Shown piece by piece: positions 12,672-24,035 of a stretch of 64,000 nt of DNA. A model generated the notes under the pieces. The model worked only from the letters and a program-made list of their open reading frames with translations, made no database searches and was not told the origin of the DNA. Numbering within the stretch: the stretch's first letter is position 1; every line of letters begins with the position of its first letter. The stretch is from Saccharum officinarum (lineage: Eukaryota > Streptophyta > Magnoliopsida > Poales > Poaceae). The stretch spans positions 13,765,356-13,829,355 of the forward strand of contig CM036223.1 in the NCBI GenBank assembly GCA_020631735.1. Direction: 5' to 3'. The position numbers and the translations under genes were made by a program.

Positions 12672-13111
12672 CACTTCAAAATGATGAAGGTACGTTATTC
12701 AAGGTAAATGGTCATTGCCTTAAGATTTTTCTAGAACCTAATGAGAGTCCTAAAGAATTAGATGTTATCCAGTTCTTCGCTTTTCCATGATTATTACCTC
12801 CTATTACGTCCATTGAGTTTCATCGTGTGAAGAGTTGGTTTTCGGAGTTACAAACGGGTTAGGAAACAACATGAGAGAGGAGATCGTGTCCTGCTGAAAA
12901 GTGGGGCCGGCTGGCCCCACTCCTAGGCCGTCCAACCTGAGGGGGAGTCCTCCCGCGTCGCGTCATGTTCCTTTTCCTTTTTGGAGTATTCCTTGTTTAG
13001 TTTCTGACGTCCTTGAACCAAACTGATCATTTCCCAATACAAACTCATTATGGAAAGTTTTAGCCCTCCAAAGCCTTCAACAGCAGCCTTGTTCTCCTTG
13101 TTCAAGTTCCA
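12672..13111 (+). other. Non-coding spacer of the Athila-like element after pol
   Basis: No credible gene is seen. The stretch holds remnants of the integrase tail and, at 12901-12940, a GC-rich block (GTGGGGCCGGCTGGCCCCAC) that is recognisably the same as the block in the element's own LTR at 7281-7330. Confidence 0.6.
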
Positions 13112-13837
13112 ATGACCGATGATCGCAGTTTCAACATCAACAAGCTTCCTCCTTCTGAGAAGATCGACGCTGACGATCATCCTTCCGATGACTCCATGGC
13201 TCTTGCCATCATCCCTCCAAAGGACCTCGCCACCGTACCTTTGAAGGAGCTTGCCGCTGTTCCACCAAAGGACCTCGCCGTCACGTCGCCAAAGGAGCTA
13301 GTGAAGTCAACTCATCCACAATCCTATTACGCCCGTGCCATTCCTTGTCTCAAGCTTGCACCACCGCCGCCACGTTTCACTGTTGGAGAGTCAAGCAAGC
13401 CTAAGGCACCAACATTTCGCGTGCCTAAGGAGCTTAACCTTCTGCCGCCAAGACCGAATGAGACGCTAGTTGGATTGAAGACCAACAAGTTTGGTAATGC
13501 CACATGCATGAAGTATCAGAAGATCACTCCGCGTGTCACTCTTGATGGAGTTCGAGCCTCACCAGATCAAATCAAAGTAGTCCCTCCTAAGAAGAAACCT
13601 TCCCCTCCTCTTGAGCCAAGGGAGCCAAAGCGTTAAAAGACTACCATTACTTCTTTAGAGAAAAGGATAGAAGAGCTAGAGAGGAGTGATGCTCAGAAAA
13701 CTGAAGATTTAGCTTTTCTAGCTGGGAAGACGATGAGGATGGTTACGAGAATAGATAAGGGAGTGATTAAGTATAGAGGATTAAAATCCTATGTTGATAT
13801 CATTGCACGAACCATAGCTAAAGAGATTGATGATTGA
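13112..13837 (+). pseudogene. Third ORF of the Athila-like element: Pro-rich repeat protein with C-terminal helical region, function unknown
   Basis: From ATG 13112 a 174-codon frame runs to TAA at 13634-13636; the same frame then stays open for another 66 codons to TGA at 13835-13837, so the ancestral product was probably about 242 residues with one internal stop. The N-terminal third contains about four imperfect ten-residue repeats of the type PPKDLATVPL / PPKDLAVTSP. The middle is basic and proline-rich (RFTVGESSKPKAPTFRVPKE, VPPKKKPSPPLEPREPKR). The part after the stop is charged and helical (ITSLEKRIEELERSDAQKTE), suggesting a short coiled coil. There is no visible signal peptide or membrane segment. 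Its position between integrase and the polypurine tract is where Athila elements can carry an extra, env-like ORF, but nothing in the sequence supports an envelope function. I do not recognise a family. Confidence 0.55.
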
Positions 13838-15520
13838 GAGAGAATGAGAGTCGATTGATAAGGCACACCTGTTAGAATTTAATGAGTCTTAGTTTGTGAG
13901 TGTTAAGTTTGTTAGAGTCAGTTTAATAGTTTGCTTGGAACTGTGTAATAAAGTGCCTTAAATGATATCAATAAGTTTTTGTTAGAGTCAATTATTCTCT
14001 CTCCATTATTTCTCTTTGGATATGTGTTTTGTCTCCACATGTTGTGTTCATAGATAAAACAAGAAACAAGTGTGGGGGAGAACCACATCAAACACTGAAG
14101 AAATCCGATCGTGAAAAATCAGAAGCAATCAACGTCAAGACTATGCATGATGAAGCGGGCCATGATGATCCTCAGGCCCAGGCTGCCTGGCCCCATGGCC
14201 AGGCCGGCCGACCTCCCATCTTCACTACCTAGCTTCATCTTTCTCCACGGACTAGTACGTATTTCATACACTCTATTTTCATATTTGTTGCTTCCTGTTT
14301 TGAATTAAAATTGATGAATCATTGAATGAATAAATTCTCTGAAAGTCTAGATTAAAAGTTAGATTATTTTGCCATAACTTAAGGATAGATTCGCACAACA
14401 CTTTTCCTGGAAATCTTGTTACTGTTGGGAACTTATCTAGTAGGGACCCCGTATCATTTAAGTTGTTGTGGAATGTGAGATAGAAGAATAATGAGAATTT
14501 GATTCTTGATGTTTTGTCATTTGGAGAATTTCTTTCCAAATTCTAAAATGAATAGCTATACTTATCCTTTATGATGAATGATTATTGCCTACCAGTGACA
14601 TACATTATGAAACTAGCACATAGGCTACTTGCTTTGTATTGAGTTTTGTCAACACTGTGAACGACCCTTGTTGAGAGGATTATCATGCCCCCAAGATTAA
14701 GATCACGTACACCCACATATATCTGCTGCTCTTACACTGAGAGTACGCAAAAACATGCCTTTCCACCCAAAAATCTATCTCCTACATTGGGAGTAGACCA
14801 AAAAATTATTAGGCCTTTGAATAAATGCTTCAAGATTGATTGATCTCTCAAAAAAATTTATATTTCTGGCAAAGAAATGAGACTATACAAAAATAAAGAA
14901 TTGAAAAAAGAGTGGACAAGTGTCCAAGTAAAAAAAAGAGAAAGAAAGAATTTTTTTTGAAAATGATAGCTCTTGATCTCTGTGCCTAGAAAAGTTTTCA
15001 TTGTCAAAAGAGAGATTCCTGTTTCCAGAAGCATAGTAGAATTAGGTTAGCCACCAAATATTTCCACACACATGCACATCTTGATCTAAGGGTATGACAT
15101 TCCACTCCTCGGATCCCGGTTTTGACTCAACAATATATGCAAGATAAGTATGCCACATCCTTGAAATACCTTCAACTCCAGATAAGTTTTTTGGAGGTAG
15201 GATGTTTCTAAGGGCATCAATCACATATGTCTCAGTGAGAATCCACAAATACCACATATCATGAGTGATCTGAGTGCATCATAAAAGGAGAAGATAAGCT
15301 ATGTTTTATTTCCAAAATATATTCAAAAACTCCAAGTGACATGATTGAAAGATGAAAGGAGCTCTGTTTCACGCTGTTCCATTCTTCAACCACCCAAAGT
15401 TTTATGGTAGACACATTGAATCCCGCAGTGCAGGTATGAATAGGAAAGGTCAGTGCTGATGTCTTGTCTTATAGTTATGTGTAATATAATCCAACCTTTA
15501 CTCGAGGACGAGCAAAGCCT
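13838..15520 (+). other. Long non-coding 3' region of the Athila-like element
   Basis: No supported gene is seen in about 1.7 kb. It is AT-rich apart from a GC block at 14178-14215 with GGCCAGGCCGGCCGACC, again resembling the LTR word. Near 14035-14095 there is AAGTGTGGGGGAGAACC, a near copy of the true polypurine tract at 15521, suggesting a duplicated or decoy tract. Confidence 0.6.
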
Positions 15521-15533
15521 AAGTGTGGGGGAA
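15521..15533 (+). promoter_or_regulatory. Polypurine tract of the Athila-like element
   Basis: AAGTGTGGGGGAA lies immediately before the 3' LTR start TGTTGACGG (15536), the expected position of the plus-strand primer. The upstream words CTCGAGGACGAGC are common just before the tract in such elements. Confidence 0.85.
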
Positions 15534-15535
15534 CT

Positions 15536-16786
15536 TGTTGACGGTAATTAACTCCGATTATAAACCATCAACAAAACATGAAAAAGGATATAAATGCAAA
15601 CTCCACCATAGAATAGGGACTCAACTAATAGAATTACACGAGTTTTAGTGAATTATGCTTTTATAAGGATTAAACAGGAAAATCAGGAATTCTGGAGAAG
15701 AGTTGGGCCCAAGGGACCGAACCAAACCTCGTCAAACGGACACAACCCCGACACCAGGAGACTCGAGAAGACTCTAGAAGGCACGAGACCAAAGCGGAGG
15801 CCTAGAGCCCACAATGTGGGGCTGGCCATCCTCTACCCTAGGCCGGTCGGCCTGGCCTAGGCCCAGCTCGAGCTCCCCTTCACGCAACACGTTACAACAC
15901 ATCTCTACGTCGTATCTCCACCGTCATTGCAAGTCGGTTTGATCCGAGGGCTACGGTTCATCCCACTAGACTATATAACCAAGGGCAGACCCCCCTAGAG
16001 GCATCCCAGTTCATAATTCATATCTCCCATTTGGGATTAGAGGGATCCCTCGAAAGGATCTCTCAGAGCCACCTTTCAAGAAGAAGACTAGTTCTCCCTC
16101 TAGTTTAGGTTTAGAATATAGTCTTATATTAGAATTAGAAGAGAGAGAGAGGGGTAGAATATCTAGAGGAGGTGTCGGCCTATCGGAGCTTCCTCTACGC
16201 CTTGTACCTATGGATTCAGGATTCGTCTTGTATTAGAGATTTCTTTGGTGATCAACTTCTATTTGTTAGTAAGTTCATTATTATTACTATTTTTCTAGTC
16301 TATGACTCTTTTGACTGCTTTATTCTAGTCTCCCTAGGATAGAGTTAGCTATTATAGTGTAAGCGAGGTGCTTATACTACTTAGCTCGTAAGATGTAACC
16401 TATAGGCCAGGTCTTCGAAGTTGCTAGATCGTGGATGTGACAGGTCCGTTGAGTCCTCTATAGCCCACGCCCCATTTATAGGCCGAGCAGGACCACATAG
16501 TTATTGTAGTAGATTACACTCTGTTTGGCATCTTCTATGGTAACTCCCTAGACAAATAATAATCACACAACTTACTACAATAGAACTAGACAACCTTAGT
16601 GATTTCCTTTATCTTCTAATTTCTCAGTCCTTGCTAGCTACTTAGGGATCTAAGCTCTAGACTTTAGTACATCATTCCGTTCCTTTGGGTTCGATATTAA
16701 AGCTGGGTCATTCCGGTGAAGTGCTACACCAGTAGATTATCTGTGCGCTTGCGGATAACAATAGTGTGCATTAATTTATACCAACA
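15536..16786 (+). repeat. 3' LTR of the Athila-like element
   Basis: This is the 1251-base direct repeat of 6999-8248. It ends CCAACA, followed by the second CATGT. A TATATAA box is at 15972-15978. Differences from the 5' LTR are scattered substitutions and very few indels. Confidence 0.93.
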
Positions 16787-16791
16787 CATGT
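16787..16791. repeat. Target-site duplication CATGT, right copy
   Basis: This matches 6994-6998 exactly and marks the return into Sirevirus A. Confidence 0.9.
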
Positions 16792-19421
16792 TAGTCGCAA
16801 GAAACTTTGGAACCTAAATAGAATCATTTCTATAAATATTATTTTCCTGCCTAATATATTTTGCAACCACTCTCCCACTGCTGTTGCTCCTCAACACAAA
16901 GGACAAAGTCAAGCTTTATTGAAGTGGTTGAACTTTCGGTTGATGAGCATACTTGTTCGTGGTCCCCCACATTGATTCCTTTGGTTTCTGCTGAACCTGC
17001 TTTTGCTGGGGAACCATCTTCTTGGGCTTAACTTGATCAGGAGCATGATTGGTGGCCTTCCTATTTTTACGGGGAGCGGCACTACCGCTCTAGGGCACGT
17101 CACTGCCGCTGTCTGTGCAAATCGATCTATACCAATCTTACCCTTCTTCTCAAATTTGACACACTCATAACCATTTATGATCTTTCTTCCATTTGTTTTG
17201 GCTCCTGCAGTGTGCCCAAGCCCATGCTTGATTGAGGGATGCCTTCCTTCCTTGAATTTTGGTTTCTTCACATCATCTTTTCTTTTCTTGGTTGCTTGAG
17301 TCTTACCACTCAAATAGCCCTTACCAATGATCTCATTGAGTCTCACAATCTCCTTTCTCATTGCTTTCATGTTTGCAAGGTTAGTAGAATAAGCATTCAA
17401 ATCAATGTTACAACAACTACTACAACCTTGACTAGTGGAAGTATTAGAGACATCCTTTGCTTTATAAAGATGTAAGTTGCTATCCCAAAGAACATTATAT
17501 TGTAGCTCAAGCTCCTTGTGCTTTTCATCTAAGTCACAATACTTTTTCTTGAGATCACTACTTTCTTCCTTTGTGATAGCATGGTCACTTTGCTCTAGCC
17601 TAAGCTTTTTGCAAAGATTCCACCTCACTTCTTTCTAATGCAAGAGCTTCCTTGCTAGCAATGTAGAGATCCTCTTGTTGGATAAGAGTTTCCTCTCTAG
17701 ATTCTAGCTCGGCTTGAACATTCTCTAAATCCTCCATTAGTTTAGTGATGAATAATTAGGTCTTACTATCCAAATTTTTAGTTAATTGATCAATTTTCTC
17801 ATCACTAGATTCATTATCACTAGAGCTATCACTAAGATCACTACTAGAGATATCACTAGAAGAAGGAGGTGGAGGAGCTTTGGTCTTAGGTTTGAATTTT
17901 ACCTTCTCACCCTTTGCCATAAGACAAATGTGAGGGGAGTCAACATCATCATCGGACATGTTGGAGAAGAGTCTTGATGAAGAAGATGGCTTCTAGATGG
18001 CAACGGTTGCAATTCCCTCATCTTCTTCACTTGAGCTCTCAATGGAAGAATCCCACTCATGTCCTATGTGAGCCTCTCCCATGGTTTTCTTGCTCTTTCT
18101 CTAGTCGGCCTTATCCTCCTTCCTCTTTCCTATACTTGTTATCTTTGATCTCATGTGGGCACTTAGCAATGAAGTGATCGGTACTTCCACAATTATAGCA
18201 TTTTCTCTTCTTCTTATTTGGAAACTTCCTCTTCACTACCTTGTATCCTTGCTTCTTCAACCCTTTGTGAAATCTTCTCATAAAGAGAGCAACATCGTCC
18301 ACTTTCTCATATTGTTCTTCATCATGATCACTCTCACTAGAAGATGATGTAGTCTCTACTCTTTCTTGAACTTGCTTGCTTGCTTTGGGCTTGCTAGTTG
18401 AACCTTGTTTGTTGGATTTGGACTTGCTTATAGAGCCTTGCTTGCTTGATTTGTTAGCCTTGAGGGCTACATCCTTATTGATATTGATGCCTTCTAGCTT
18501 TGCTTGCAACTCACCAAGCTTCTTTCTTTCATTTGCCTCTTCTCTTTGCATGTCAAAGGTCAAAATTCTACCAAGTACATCATTTGGTGTGAAGTACTCA
18601 AACTTCTTCTTGTCTCTAATTAGAGTCACTATGATCTCATTCATTGGTGAATATGCTTCCAACATGATTTTGACCACCTTGTGATCATCTAGCTCATCAC
18701 AACCAAAGCCTCTAATTTTGCCCACCATAGTCATCAACTTATCAAACATCTCCTGTGGACCTTCTCCATCCAATATGACAAATCGGTTTAGCTTGTACAA
18801 CAACAAATCAACTCTTGCCTTTCTTACTTTATCAACCCCTTCATGTGCAAGATGCAAGGTATCCCAAATTTGCTTGGCTTGACCATTGATAAGTAGCACA
18901 CTAAGTAGCACTAAGTAGCACACTAGTGGCTTGACCATTGAGGTGAATCACTCTCATTTCTTCCATGGTTGGATTCTTGGGGTTGACGGGTGGCTTAAAT
19001 CCATTGCACACAACTTCTCAAATATCGGGGTGAAGACCTATAAGATAAGCCCTCATCAAATGTTTCCACTTAGCAAAGTTAGTCCCATCAAAATGAGACA
19101 ACTTGCCCACGGGCAAATTGATGAAAGACTTGCAATCATGGTTAGACATAGACGTAGATGAATAATTAAAGGATACAGCTGCATATTTCTTGCTGCTGCT
19201 GCCCTCCTTCTTCACCTCCTTCTTTCCACCCTTGGAAACTTGGTATGACACATCATCATCACCATCTTCGAAACTACTTGATAGATCACTTGATGAAACA
19301 TGAATTGCTTTGGCTTTGGCTTCTTCCTTCTTCCTTCTTTCTTGTCTTCTCTTTTCTCTTGCTTCTCTCTTAAGCCTTCAATCTTCTTTTTGCTGCTTCT
19401 TCTCTTGAAGTCTTCGCTCTT
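16792..19421 (-). pseudogene. Sirevirus A gag (main part)
   Basis: Read on the minus strand from 19421 downward. A charged N-terminal segment and the UBN2-type gag core (KSFINLPVGKLSHFDGTNFA, WKHLMRAYLIGLHPD; then AKQIWDTLHLAHEGVDKVRK, MFDKLMTMVGKIRGFGCDEL) are followed by Ser/Lys-rich repeats (SKQGSISKSKSNKQGSTSKP). A zinc knuckle CYNCGSTDHFIAKC sits near 18160-18205. A long coiled-coil-like stretch (DLKKKYCDLDEKHKELELQ) covers 17500-17620. A second knuckle near 17160 is degenerate (ECVKFEKKGKIGIDR: the second Cys is replaced by Phe). Several frame changes (near 19220, 18940, 18100-17960, 17630) break the frame. A GC-rich palindromic word sits in the C-terminal linker at 17071-17113. The high-coordinate end is the CACTA insertion point. 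Confidence 0.85.
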
Positions 19422-20129
19422 CACTACAAACTTCTAACTCTTGCGCAACGATAAAAAATGTTGCAATAGTCCCAATTTGGTTGCAAAAGGTAGTTCTTGC
19501 CACTAAATCACATTCGTTGCTAATGGTTGCAAAAAGTCACGTTGCAATAAGAACTTGCATCCGTAGCTGTTTGTTGCCAAGCATGGCAATAGGATGTTAT
19601 CGCAACATTCACTGGCGTGGCAATACGAGCACTTGCCACGCTCATTTGCCATGCTCGTCTTCATAGCAACAGGTGGTAAATGCAACAAGTGATAGCATAG
19701 CAATAGAATTTTGTTGCCACACTAGACTTTTGTTGCCTAAGGTGTTGTTGCCACGTCCGTTATGTCATGGCAAGTAAACCATTTGCCACACAACTTAATT
19801 TGTGGCAAGAAACTAACATAACATATTTTGGGTCTATAAGCATTTCATAAAAAATCTAAAAATTTTAATAAATTTGGACTATACATCCTTCACAAATATA
19901 AACATCTCTCACTTAGTTATATAACTATGTTTGAGATGTCTCATTGGTGAACAATGTGCAGTACCGCTTTGTTAAAAGCATTTGAAATTTGCATGCAATG
20001 GTTATATATCACAAACATGTTGTCACGCAAGTTTGTAGATTTTTCTAAAAAAGTTTAGATATTATTACTTTTGAATTTCAATATAATAGAAGTTCATACA
20101 TAATTTTATGACTATAAATGAAATCAAAT

Positions 20130-21910
20130 GAGTTCAGTCATTTTCTCACACGAGTTCTACAACTTTTGTTTCAGCCATTTTCTCAACATGAGATCGTTTG
20201 AACAAATAAAAAATTAATCAAATTATCCGAATTTCAAACAAAATTTACATACACTAATGATTTCAAATGAAAAAGTCTTAAACCAAAAATTTTTAGAACT
20301 CATCTATATCTATAACTTCTATTTTGGTGGTTTCTTCATTCAAATTTATTTGAATAATTCCAAATTTGAATATGAAAATATGACAAGCTCTCATTCTCCA
20401 CACTTAAGAAACAAAATGACCAAAAAACATCAACAAACATGCAAGTGGTTTAGTGGTAGTGTTTGTCCACCCTATGGAAGTGGTTAAATGAACTTTCCTT
20501 GATATTTTTCACGCCATTCTAAATTTGAATTTCAAAATATACAAATACTAATAGAATTTTGGGATAGTAAATGATTCAAATGGAAAAGTCGTCAACTATA
20601 AGTTTTTAGAACTCATCTAGATCTACAACTTTTGTTTTGGTTATTTCTCCATCAGACTTTATATGAATAATTTAAAAATTTTGAATTTCAAAATATGAGA
20701 ACTTCAAATGAATTTTTGGGATGGTAAACTATTTCAAACGAAAAATTTATCAATAACAAAGTTGTACAACTGATTAAGATCTACAACTTTTGTTTTGGTC
20801 ATTTCTCTATCAGATTTTGATCAAATAGTTCAAAATTTAAATTTAAAAATATAAGAACTTCAAAAAGAATTTTGGGACAATAAATGATTTTAAATGAAAA
20901 AGTCATCAAAAACAAATTTATAGAAATCATCTAGATCTATAACTTTTGTTTTGGTCATTTCGTCATCCAACATCGTTTGTACAATTAGAAATTTATATTT
21001 TAAAATATGAAAACTTCATAGAGAATTTTGGAACATGAAATGATTTCAAATGGAAAATTAGTCAACAACAAATTTGTAGAACTCATCGAGATCCACAACT
21101 TTTATTTTGGTCATTTCTCCACCATCCAATTTTGTTTGAATAATTTGAAATTTATGTTCTGATAACTCAAGTCATGTTTTCTATAACAAATAAAATAAAA
21201 CACTAAATCTTTCACAAACATACAAGTGGTCAAGTGGTTGTGGTGGTGTTGGTGTGTCTTTGAGGTCAAGGAGGTTAATGGTTCAAATCTTGGTAGGCAC
21301 TCCATTTTATATTTTTGTCATTTTTCTATGCTAGAAAAAATTGGAACACCAAAATATGAAAATTTCCAATAGAAATTTGGGACGGTAAATGATTTTAAAT
21401 GGATTTTTCTTATCTTTTTTCTACGCCGTACTAAATTTGAATTTCAAAATCTGAAAACTTCAAATAGAATTTTGAGATCAAATGATTTCAAATGGAAAAG
21501 TCGTCAGCCACATGGTTTTAGAACTTATCCAGATCTACAACTTTTGTCTTGGTTGTTTCTTCATTCGACTTTGTTTAAATAATTCAAAATTTGAATTTAA
21601 AAATATGAGACCATCAAGTAGAATTTTGAGAAAGTAAATGATTTTAAATGGAAAAATTGTCAATAGCAAAGTCGTACAACTCATCAAGATCTCTAACTTT
21701 TGTTTGGTCATTTGTCCACTAGACTTTGTTTGAATAATTCAAAATTTGAATTTCAAAATATGAGAACTTCAAACATATGTTGGGACATTAAATGATTTCA
21801 AATAAAAAAACTTGTCAACAACAAAGATGTAGAACTCATCAGGATCTAAAACTTTTATTTTGGTCATTTCTCCATCAAACTTTGTTTGGATCATTCAAAA
21901 TTTATATCCT
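20130..21910. repeat. Degenerate tandem array, about 155-base unit, inside the CACTA element
   Basis: A recognisable unit recurs: ATCTACAACTTTTGTTTTGG, then TCATTTCTCCATC, then AAATTTGAATTTCAAAATAT, then AGTCGTCAACAACAAAG. The ACAACTTTTGTTTTGG part appears near 20310, 20620, 20780, 20935, 21090, 21535, 21690 and 21845; adjacent copies are about 150-160 bases apart. Other gaps hold the tRNA-like segments listed separately. There is no coding potential. Confidence 0.7.
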
Positions 21911-22312
21911 AATAACAAATAAAACACTAAACCTTTCATAAACATGCAAGTGGTTTAGTGGTAGTGGGGGTGTTGCTATCCACTTGGGGAGTGAGATGTA
22001 GGCTCAAATCTTGGTGGTTGTCAAATTTTATTTTTTCTTATACTTTTTTCTACACCATACTAAAATTTAATATTACAAATAAAATAAAACACAAGATATT
22101 ACACAAACATGCTAGTGGTAAGATGTAGGATTGAATCTTGGTTGTTGCCCTATTTTTATTTTTCTTATTTATTTTTCCACACCATACTAAATTTTAATAT
22201 AAAAAATAAAATCAAACAATAGATATTGCACAAACATGTAAGTGGTCTAGTGGTAGTGGGGGTGTTGCTATCCTTGTAGAGTGGTGGTGAGGTTGTAAGT
22301 TCAAATCTTGGT
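21222..22312 (+). repeat. Three tRNA-like modules (A-box plus B-box-like words) in the CACTA interior
   Basis: Segments at about 21222-21295, 21946-22024 and 22230-22312 share ACATGCAAGTGGTTTAGTGG (A-box-like TGGTTTAGTGG) followed 40-70 bases later by a B-box-like GGTTCAAATCT, GGCTCAAATC or AGTTCAAATC. A fourth lacks a clear B box (20437-20470), and a short one at 22105-22150 is partial. They do not fold as proper tRNAs by eye (no acceptor stem pairing), so they are tRNA-related repeats rather than tRNA genes. Confidence 0.45.
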
Positions 22313-23039
22313 GGTTATCATATTATTATTTTTCTTGTCATTTTTTTATGTCACTATAGAATTTTATGACAGTAAATGGTTTTAGATAAAAAAAGTTTGC
22401 CCCATTTTTTATTTTTCTTCTCATTTTTTCATGCCACACTAAAGTTTAATTAACAAATAAAGTAAAACATCTAGCAATACAAGTGTCATCCACAACATTA
22501 TATTGCAACGAGCAAATTAATCTATAGCAACACAAAAAAACCATGGCAATAATAACATGGTATTGCGTCCATTTAGGATTATAGTTGCAATAAGTACCAA
22601 ACAATTACAACAGCACAAAAGGATTATTACAACCCCAAAAACAGTGGCAATAGGAACATGATATTTCTTCCATTCAAAATTCTTGCTGCAAACACACATA
22701 GTGGTTACTAGAAAGAAAAATTCAAGAACTAGCTAGCAAGATTCGCGCAACAACGTCAAAAATATCAATATTATTCACATTTATTTTCACATTATTTTCT
22801 TTTTTAGTTTTTTCCTTGACCGTTGTACTTGTTCTTCTTATGATCTGGCATCTAGAGTGTCTTGAGCTTGGTCTAATAAATTGATAACAGGCTCTAGCAT
22901 CGAACTAACCTTTTTAGTTGCATACTTATTGCTACTTGGTTCTCATGTGATGACCATGATGTGATTGCCTAACAGCCTTGACGACACCAAGGTGCATTGT
23001 CCATGTCGCCTATGAATTACAAGGTCCAAATGTATATGT

Positions 23040-23320
23040 TTCTCTGGAACACATGGATTGTAACATTATTTTGTGTTACTACACGACATATTCACATTTT
23101 ATAAGTTCCATTTATGTGTTACAACACATTACACTTTTGTAACATTTTGCTTGTAACATTAATTTGGTGTTACTGTAATTATTGTCACTAACACATTTTT
23201 ATTAAAAAAGTGTTTTGTTTACAACCGAAGTCTATAACACACTATTTTGTGTTACTATAAAATTTCACTGGAACACATTGTTACAAGAAAGTGATACAAT
23301 ATCCTTGTTTTGTAGTAGTG
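23040..23320. mobile_element. Terminal fragment of a second CACTA-type element
   Basis: The block ends TTGTTTTGTAGTAGTG at 23320, i.e. an inverted CACTACTACAAAACAA terminus, and is preceded by repeated TGTGTTACA / GTAACATT words in both orientations (23060-23285), the arrangement of CACTA subterminal repeats. A matching left end is not found nearby, so this is a remnant nested in the larger element. Confidence 0.45.
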
Positions 23321-23634
23321 GTTGAACGGACGAGCGCAGGCCAGAGACGAGATGAACACAGAGCGTCGTCCACGGGCACGACCCTGCTCGTCGATGAGCA
23401 CGAAGGAACTAGGGCACCAAGATGCCATCGCTGCAGGGAATTCAAGGGCCGTGATGACTCCAGTTACAGGGAGGGTGTGCCACGAAGACACTGGCTGCAA
23501 GGAGGCCATGACCATGCTGCTCGTAGGGACAGCGCGTGGGGGAAGAGAGGCAGCGACGGGGATTAGAAGCCATGATGCACGAGGGAAACAAAGTAGCGAC
23601 AGGGAAGAGAAAGACCGCGACATCGTATGTGATA
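23321..23634. other. GC-richer unassigned stretch inside the CACTA element
   Basis: Several short overlapping frames exist on both strands, but none shows a domain, and the composition contrasts with the AT-rich surroundings. It could be a captured host fragment; I cannot identify a source. Confidence 0.3.
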
Positions 23635-23893
23635 CTCCCTCCATCCCAAATTATAAGGCATTCCAAGAATCTTGGAAAGTCAAATGATCTCAAGTTTGAC
23701 CAAATTTATATGATAAGATAATAATATTTATGATGCCAATTAAATATCATTAGATTCATCATTAATTATATTTTCATAGTATACCTATTTGATGTTATAA
23801 ATTTTTGTAATTTTCTCTATAATTTTGATCAAACTTAAGATGTTTTGACTCTCCAAGATTCTTGGAATGTCTTATAATTTGGAATGGAGGGAG
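23635..23893. mobile_element. Stowaway-type MITE (Tc1/mariner), 259 bp
   Basis: The left terminus CTCCCTCCATCCCAAATTAT is matched in inverted form by the right terminus (ATAATTTGGAATGGAGGGAG), with about 40 bases of inverted repeat including CCAAGAATCTTGG. The element is flanked by TA on both sides (23633-23634 and 23894-23895), the target duplication of this superfamily. The AT-rich centre is non-coding. Confidence 0.93.
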
Positions 23894-23974
23894 TAGTAAA
23901 TAGATTAGATCCTTTTCCAATACATAAATGGGTCTACATTAATTTATATAGGATACACTAGCTGTTAGAAACAC

Positions 23975-24035
23975 AAACACATACATGGTCTAATGGTAGG
24001 AGCCTATGTTCTTAACTTTGAGGTCTCAGGTTTGA
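23975..24035 (+). repeat. tRNA-like module in the CACTA right arm
   Basis: CATGGTCTAATGGTAGGAGC (A-box-like) is followed after about 30 bases by GGTTTGAAACTTG (B-box-like). It is the same layout as the modules at 21222-22312, although the sequence between differs. Confidence 0.35.

Larger units (their letters stand above)
6999..16786 (+). mobile_element. Athila-like Ty3/gypsy retrotransposon, 9.8 kb, complete but inactivated
   Basis: Both LTRs (6999-8248 and 15536-16786), a tRNA-Asp-type PBS, gag, a protease-like region, RT, RNase H, integrase, an extra downstream ORF and a polypurine tract are present in gypsy order (RT before integrase). The RT active site FMDDFSVYG and the PBS TGGCGCCGTTGCCGGGGA are typical of the Athila/Tat branch. 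The element is flanked by CATGT on both sides and interrupts Sirevirus A between gag and protease. The two LTRs differ at many scattered single bases, mostly transitions, so it is not a very recent insertion. Confidence 0.92.

Noticed and set aside
20130..21910. CRISPR-like array because of regular repeats and spacing
   Set aside because: Units are long, degenerate and without conserved short direct repeats plus unique spacers; context is a plant transposon.
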